In this document: piece by piece, positions 59,941-64,000 of the stretch | Layout: each line of letters begins with the position of its first letter | Numbering within the stretch: position 1 is the stretch's first letter | Assembly: GCA_003511165.1 (NCBI GenBank) | Contig: DOJW01000004.1 | Coordinates: 1 to 64,000 of the forward strand | DNA length: 64,000 nt | Direction of reading: 5' to 3' | Origin: Candidatus Dependentiae bacterium | GTDB taxonomy: Bacteria; Babelota; Babeliae; Babelales; UBA12411 | Made by a program: the position numbers and the translations under genes | The notes under the pieces: generated by a model | Told to the model about the DNA's origin: nothing | Database searches by the model: none | The model's input: the letters and a program-made list of their open reading frames with translations, nothing else

Positions 59941-62010
59941 ATGAAAAAGCAGATTTTACTTTTAATATTTTTAGCAAACATTTTCACCCCTTTATTTTCA
60001 GAAGATGAAATTCCAACCCTCGCTCAAAAAATTTGTGACATCAACATGAAATCTTTTCCAAGAGAAGACAGTTCCTGGGAAACTCATACCATGCTTGAAT
60101 ATGTAAATCATTTAAAAGAACATATTTCACATCCATCTTCTAGTGTTAAACGCAATATGGGTTTTGAGTTTTTCAACAAATATGAAAAAACTAATTCTTT
60201 AAAAGTCGACCATGATAACTCAACGCTTTGGGAAGACTTAGACTTATTTCGTGGCAAAAAAGATTTAAGCAAATATACAGCAAACTCACTTAGTCGAGAA
60301 GAAACTGAAATTGGTAAAATCAGTTTTTATGAAATGTTGTCTAATCCAACAGCCGATACAAAATTATTAAAAAAGCGACAAGAACTAATAAAATTTTTCA
60401 TTGCTAATCCGCAAGTTGCAAAAGATTGTAAAAATGCACTTGCTCAAATCGCCTCTTCCGAAAACTTCTTACTCGCATTTTTGGGTCACGATGAGTTAGA
60501 ACACAACGCGAATGATGCATTCTTCAATAATGTTTTAACTAAAAAATTAAATGATTCACAAGTAGCTCTTTTGATCAAAAATAGTTTGGCTAATGCCAAT
60601 CGCTTACGGTATTTCGCTCTAGATGTTTTTTTAATAACAGTATTTATTTCTTATGGAACATTAAACCTCACAGGAGTCATTGATAGTCCAGCATGGCTGC
60701 GCAAAATTACTTATGATTACAAAAACTTCGACAGAGGAATTCTTATAGAATGTCTTAAATTTGTACAAACAAAAATTCCACAGTCAGCCATACTTTTACA
60801 GCTGTTACAAAATAAATATGTTCAATCGTCATTAATATTAGGTGCAGGGGTATGGAGCGCTACTGAACTCACAAATCATTTTGACTGGGTTTATGGGAAA
60901 ATAAAATTTGAACAACTACTTCAAGAATATATGTATCATTTAGCAAAAGTCACAGACGGTATCAAAAAGCTACAAGAATGCTGCAATAAAAATCCAATTT
61001 TAGCAGAGTTCGAAGAGTTTAAACCGCTTCTAAAATTTTTTGATAACAATGAAAAACATGCATCAACACTTCAAGATACGCTCAGTTTGTTTCAACAATC
61101 TACTTTCAATAAACCTGGCTCAATATTCTGTAACCATGGGGCAGTATTCAAAGCCTATGGTTTAATGAAAAATTTAAAAGATGAGTATAAAAAAGCAATC
61201 GTAGCAACAGCAAGAATTGATGTTTACGTTTCTCTTGCAACACTTGTAAAAGAATTTGAAGATAAACCTGTTTCTTTTACATTTCCACAATATGTAGAAA
61301 ATTCAACAACTCCTTTTATCGAACTTAATGATTTTTGGCATCCAATTTTAGATCCAAAGAAAGCTGTACCAAATTCGATAGAACTTGGAATTAACAACCA
61401 AAGATCAAATGTCATTCTCACCGGTCCAAATGAAGGTGGAAAATCAACTGTATTAAAATCTTTAACTTTATCAATTTGGCTTGCACAAACCTGCGGAATT
61501 GCTCCTGCAAAAAATATGTGCTTCACTCCTTTTGTAAATATCTCAACATACTTAAACATCACAGATGACATCGGAGCCGGAAATTCATTATTCAAAGCAG
61601 AAGTTTTGCGTGCACAAAAATTGATAGATTCAATCAAAAGCTCTAAACCCAAAGAATTTAGCTTTTCAGTGTTCGACGAAGTATTCAACGGCACGTCGCC
61701 AATCGAAGGATCGGCTGCCGCACACAGCGTCGCAAAGCATTTAGGAAGTTTTTCACAAAGCATCTGCCTGATCGCTACACATTTTGATTTATTAACAATG
61801 CTCGAAGATGAAACTACTAATTTCCAAAACTACAAAGTTTCTGTTATCAAAGATATAGATGAAAAAATAATTTCTTATCCGTATAAATTAGAATTTGGTA
61901 AATCAGAGCAACACATCGCTTTAGATGTTTTAAAAAATCAGGGATTTGATTCATCAATTATTAAAGATGCGCAAGAAAAGGTTAAATCTATTTCATTTTC
62001 TTTTATGTAA
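59941..62010 (+). CDS. MutS-like ATPase with signal peptide
   Basis: The product has 689 aa. It starts with a Sec signal (cleavage near LFSEDEIP, about residue 20). From about residue 90 it has a MutS lever/core-like region (LFRGKKDLSKY, SFYEMLSNP). Two hydrophobic segments occur at about 222-243 and 290-312. The C-terminal ATPase domain is clear: Walker A GPNEGGKST (about 495-503), the FVNISTYLNITDDIGAGNS segment with DxI-G-S context, Walker B FSVFDEV (about 575-581) and THFD. The MutS mismatch domain, connector and C-terminal helix-turn-helix are missing. It is therefore not a normal mismatch repair protein. Location outside the cytoplasm or in the membrane is inferred from the signal and hydrophobic segments. 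Confidence 0.7.
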   Translation: MKKQILLLIFLANIFTPLFSEDEIPTLAQKICDINMKSFPREDSSWETHTMLEYVNHLKEHISHPSSSVKRNMGFEFFNKYEKTNSLKVDHDNSTLWEDLDLFRGKKDLSKYTANSLSREETEIGKISFYEMLSNPTADTKLLKKRQELIKFFIANPQVAKDCKNALAQIASSENFLLAFLGHDELEHNANDAFFNNVLTKKLNDSQVALLIKNSLANANRLRYFALDVFLITVFISYGTLNLTGVIDSPAWLRKITYDYKNFDRGILIECLKFVQTKIPQSAILLQLLQNKYVQSSLILGAGVWSATELTNHFDWVYGKIKFEQLLQEYMYHLAKVTDGIKKLQECCNKNPILAEFEEFKPLLKFFDNNEKHASTLQDTLSLFQQSTFNKPGSIFCNHGAVFKAYGLMKNLKDEYKKAIVATARIDVYVSLATLVKEFEDKPVSFTFPQYVENSTTPFIELNDFWHPILDPKKAVPNSIELGINNQRSNVILTGPNEGGKSTVLKSLTLSIWLAQTCGIAPAKNMCFTPFVNISTYLNITDDIGAGNSLFKAEVLRAQKLIDSIKSSKPKEFSFSVFDEVFNGTSPIEGSAAAHSVAKHLGSFSQSICLIATHFDLLTMLEDETTNFQNYKVSVIKDIDEKIISYPYKLEFGKSEQHIALDVLKNQGFDSSIIKDAQEKVKSISFSFM

Positions 62011-62106
62011 AAAATTATCAACCAAACTTTTTTAATTTGAGTTTTTAAAACTCATGCAGTAACATGTTTTTGTTTGTTATTTTTCATTAAACATAAAGGA
62101 GTAAAA

Positions 62107-63321
62107 ATGAAAATAAAAATCCAATCTTTAATAATTTCACTTGCCTTAATTGCACCTCAGATTTACAGCCAAGACACATGTGAAAAAGAATGTTGCACAA
62201 CTCAAGAACAGTCTAAAACAAATATAACCCCGGCAACATCGAGTCAACTGGACCAAATAAAACAATTAATAGAACAGCTACGAGAAGAACTTGCAACCGT
62301 GTTCAAAAATTTAAATGCAAATAAAGAAAGCTGTGAAGAAATAAATAAATTTTTCAAATCTGCGGAAAATGATTTAAATCCTCAAACAGTAGATAGAGTC
62401 TTAGAAAATCTAAAAGCTTTAACCCATTATGTTTATGATCAAATTTTTTGGATACTTGGAATGCGCGAAAGAGGAGTTACATACAAAACCGCAAAAGAAG
62501 ATTTTGCCTCTTTATATAAACTTTATAGCGAAAAGTTTTTAACACTTCCTGTCATGAAAAATGTCGGATTAAAAATCGACGAACTAGCAAAACGAGAAGA
62601 TAAAACTATCGATATAAACATTGAATCTCTAAAACTTAGCATCGAGCTTTTCAAAAATATGAAAACAATTTATGCAACAGTAAGAGAAATGAATCATGAT
62701 TTGGAAGATCAAGATCGAATATCTGATTTAGAAAAAGATATAAACGAATTAGAAACATATCTAAAAGATTACGATCAATCAAAGTATGCTATCGCAAACG
62801 AAAAACAATTTGAAACAATAAAAAAATATATTCAAACACTAAAACAAGCGGTAGAAAAATTCAAAAAATTCTTATCTACTGAAAGAATAGAAAAACTACA
62901 AAGTTATCTATCTTGGATAGAAGAACATATAACTACAAAAAACTGCGGTATTATTTGTAATGATTTAATCGACCAGTTAAAAGAAGAATTATGCGATTAT
63001 TACAATCACATATTACCTGTATATCCAGAAATTTCAGATAACAAATATGATCTAATTACTGAAATGGTAAAAAATAATCCTGAACTTATCAAAATCCAAC
63101 AAAATATATTTGATCATTTTGGAACCATATTAATTGATGATCTAGAAGACTCAAAAGAAATTAATTTCCAAGCAATTTTAGGTGAAGCTGATGTCTTCAA
63201 CAAAAATATGAATAAAAAACTTATCATTGTAGAAGCGATGGTAAAAGAAATAGAAAATCTTGATACATTTGCAAAAACATTTAACGAAGTCTTTGAGAAA
63301 ATTAAAAACGAAAACAAATAA
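62107..63321 (+). CDS. Secreted helical protein, unknown function
   Basis: From ATG 62107 (AAGGAG site; an earlier ATG at 62074 lacks one) the product has 404 aa. A signal peptide ends near residue 21 (IYSQ), followed by CEKECC, a Cys cluster. The rest is rich in Lys, Glu, Leu and Ile with heptad-like segments, indicating long helices or coiled coil (about residues 40-400). No known domain is recognised. The gene follows the MutS-like gene by 96 bases and is ended by a bidirectional terminator. Confidence 0.65.
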   Translation: MKIKIQSLIISLALIAPQIYSQDTCEKECCTTQEQSKTNITPATSSQLDQIKQLIEQLREELATVFKNLNANKESCEEINKFFKSAENDLNPQTVDRVLENLKALTHYVYDQIFWILGMRERGVTYKTAKEDFASLYKLYSEKFLTLPVMKNVGLKIDELAKREDKTIDINIESLKLSIELFKNMKTIYATVREMNHDLEDQDRISDLEKDINELETYLKDYDQSKYAIANEKQFETIKKYIQTLKQAVEKFKKFLSTERIEKLQSYLSWIEEHITTKNCGIICNDLIDQLKEELCDYYNHILPVYPEISDNKYDLITEMVKNNPELIKIQQNIFDHFGTILIDDLEDSKEINFQAILGEADVFNKNMNKKLIIVEAMVKEIENLDTFAKTFNEVFEKIKNENK

Positions 63322-63339
63322 CAAAATTTTATAAACAAT

Positions 63340-63373
63340 AAAAAGAGGCTCGGAAATTTTCGAGCCTCTTTTT
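63340..63373. terminator. Bidirectional terminator
   Basis: AAAAAGAGGCTCG and CGAGCCTCTTTTT form a perfect stem around an eight-base loop between two convergent genes. Confidence 0.9.
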
Positions 63374-63395
63374 ATTCGATATTCAGATTTAGCAA

Positions 63396-63662
63396 TTACC
63401 TATTACGTAACTCTCTTTCTAATTCGGCCAATTGAAGTCTTGCCAAACATCCTAAATAATCAGACAGCGGATCTGCCTCCAATTCGCCAATCAGCTCCAT
63501 CAATTTTGTATAATCTCCGTATTCCATGTACTTTCTTTCTCTAACAGTTGCAATTGTTTCCCTAAACTCTTTAAGCACCTCTGCATCTGGTCTACCTACT
63601 ACAAAACATGGTGTTGCAATCGCGGCCGCAAAAGCAAATATAATTAAACGTTTGTTTTTCAT
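63396..63662 (-). CDS. Small secreted protein, unknown
   Basis: This protein of about 88 aa (ATG 63662; an in-frame TTG lies at 63674) starts MKNKRLIIFAFAAAIATPC, a typical signal peptide or lipoprotein-like start. The remaining 65 residues are a charged helical region (EVLKEFRETI, MEYGDYTKLMELIGELEADP) with one Cys and an acidic-to-basic end. It is transcribed from mnmG, about 26 bases after its stop. No function is recognised. Confidence 0.5.
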   Translation of the reverse strand: MKNKRLIIFAFAAAIATPCFVVGRPDAEVLKEFRETIATVRERKYMEYGDYTKLMELIGELEADPLSDYLGCLARLQLAELERELRNR

Positions 63663-63688
63663 ACGATTTTCCAATCCTTGTAAAATGA

Positions 63689-64000
63689 TTAATAAAATAA
63701 ATTTGTTTTAATTTTTTCGCAAATGCGAATTTGAAATATGAGAAGTGATATTGCAGCTGGAGTCATACCAGGAATGAGCTGTGCTTGAGCAATATTTGCA
63801 GGTTTAAATTTTGTTAATTTTTGTTGTAGCTCGACACATAATCCAGGTAAATCTTTGTAATCAAAATTTTGTGGAATGTGTAAACTTTGATATCGAGAAG
63901 CTTTTTCAACTTCACGAACTTCGCGTTGCAAATAACCTTCGTATTTTATCTCTGCATGGATATTGAGCAAAACTCTGCTATTTAATAAATATTGATACTC
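63689..64000 (-). CDS. mnmG: MnmG (GidA) C-terminal part, 5' end outside window
   Basis: The frame is open to the right edge and is read up to 64000; it encodes about 103 residues. The segment AEIKYEGYLQREVREVEKAS, then IPQNFDYKDLPGLCVELQQK and QAQLIPGMTPAAISLLIF are typical of the C-terminal domain of MnmG, which with MnmE modifies the wobble uridine of several tRNAs. FAD-binding and catalytic regions would lie outside the window. Confidence 0.93.
   Translation of the reverse strand, partial: EYQYLLNSRVLLNIHAEIKYEGYLQREVREVEKASRYQSLHIPQNFDYKDLPGLCVELQQKLTKFKPANIAQAQLIPGMTPAAISLLIFQIRICEKIKTNLFY

Noticed and set aside
61224..61763. A 179-aa minus-strand frame inside the MutS-like gene
   Set aside because: It is antisense to the conserved ATPase domain; low-complexity codon usage explains the open frame.
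1..64000. CRISPR array, insertion sequence, prophage or rRNA
   Set aside because: No regularly spaced repeats, transposase, integrase, phage structural gene or rRNA-like sequence was found.

Overview
The window is a strongly AT-rich, gene-dense bacterial chromosome segment from a Gram-negative organism: it has lpxC, lptD, yidC, recR and an RseP-type protease, so it makes an LPS outer membrane. Many genes encode proteins with Sec signal peptides and no housekeeping role: a tandem ankyrin family, proline-rich and low-complexity proteins, EndoU-like, DOT1-like and MutS-like proteins. Together with polyamine uptake and a salvage-type deoxynucleoside kinase, this points to a host-dependent bacterium. 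My best guess is a protist-associated member of Candidatus Dependentiae (TM6/Babeliales). That is an inference from gene content; a ribosomal-protein tree would settle it.

Layout. Bases 1-10.6 kb: the tail of an unknown gene, an RluD-type pseudouridine synthase, MgtE (apparently starting at ATT), a 705-aa proline-rich repeat protein, a NurA-like nuclease, a PQ-loop membrane protein, two tandem secreted EndoU-like paralogues and a deoxynucleoside kinase. 10.6-25.3 kb, all minus strand: leucyl aminopeptidase, a SufS/SufU pair, four tandem secreted ankyrin proteins, then potABCD-lepB-metG with a small secreted protein, preceded by a His/Cys-rich membrane protein. 25.5-26.9 kb: tRNA-Glu(CUC) and a glycosyltransferase. 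26.9-45.6 kb, minus strand: one uninterrupted str-S10-spc-alpha ribosomal supercluster from rpsL to rplQ, lacking rpmD and adk. 46-56.4 kb: envelope genes (rseP, lpxC, lptD, yidC) with rplM, pyrG, pepP and recR. 56.5-64 kb: a secreted DOT1-like methyltransferase, a two-gene ABC exporter, a DUF952-like lipoprotein behind a structured leader, a secreted MutS-like ATPase, a secreted helical protein, a small secreted protein and the C-terminal part of mnmG running off the right edge.

Most convergent gene pairs share one symmetric hairpin with an A-tract on the left and a T-tract on the right, so it can terminate both strands. Several genes start at GTG, TTG or ATT, and many neighbours overlap by 1-26 bases. 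I see no insertion sequences, CRISPR arrays, rRNA genes or phage genes. The most unusual content is the set of presumed exported proteins carrying domains normally found inside cells or in eukaryotes.
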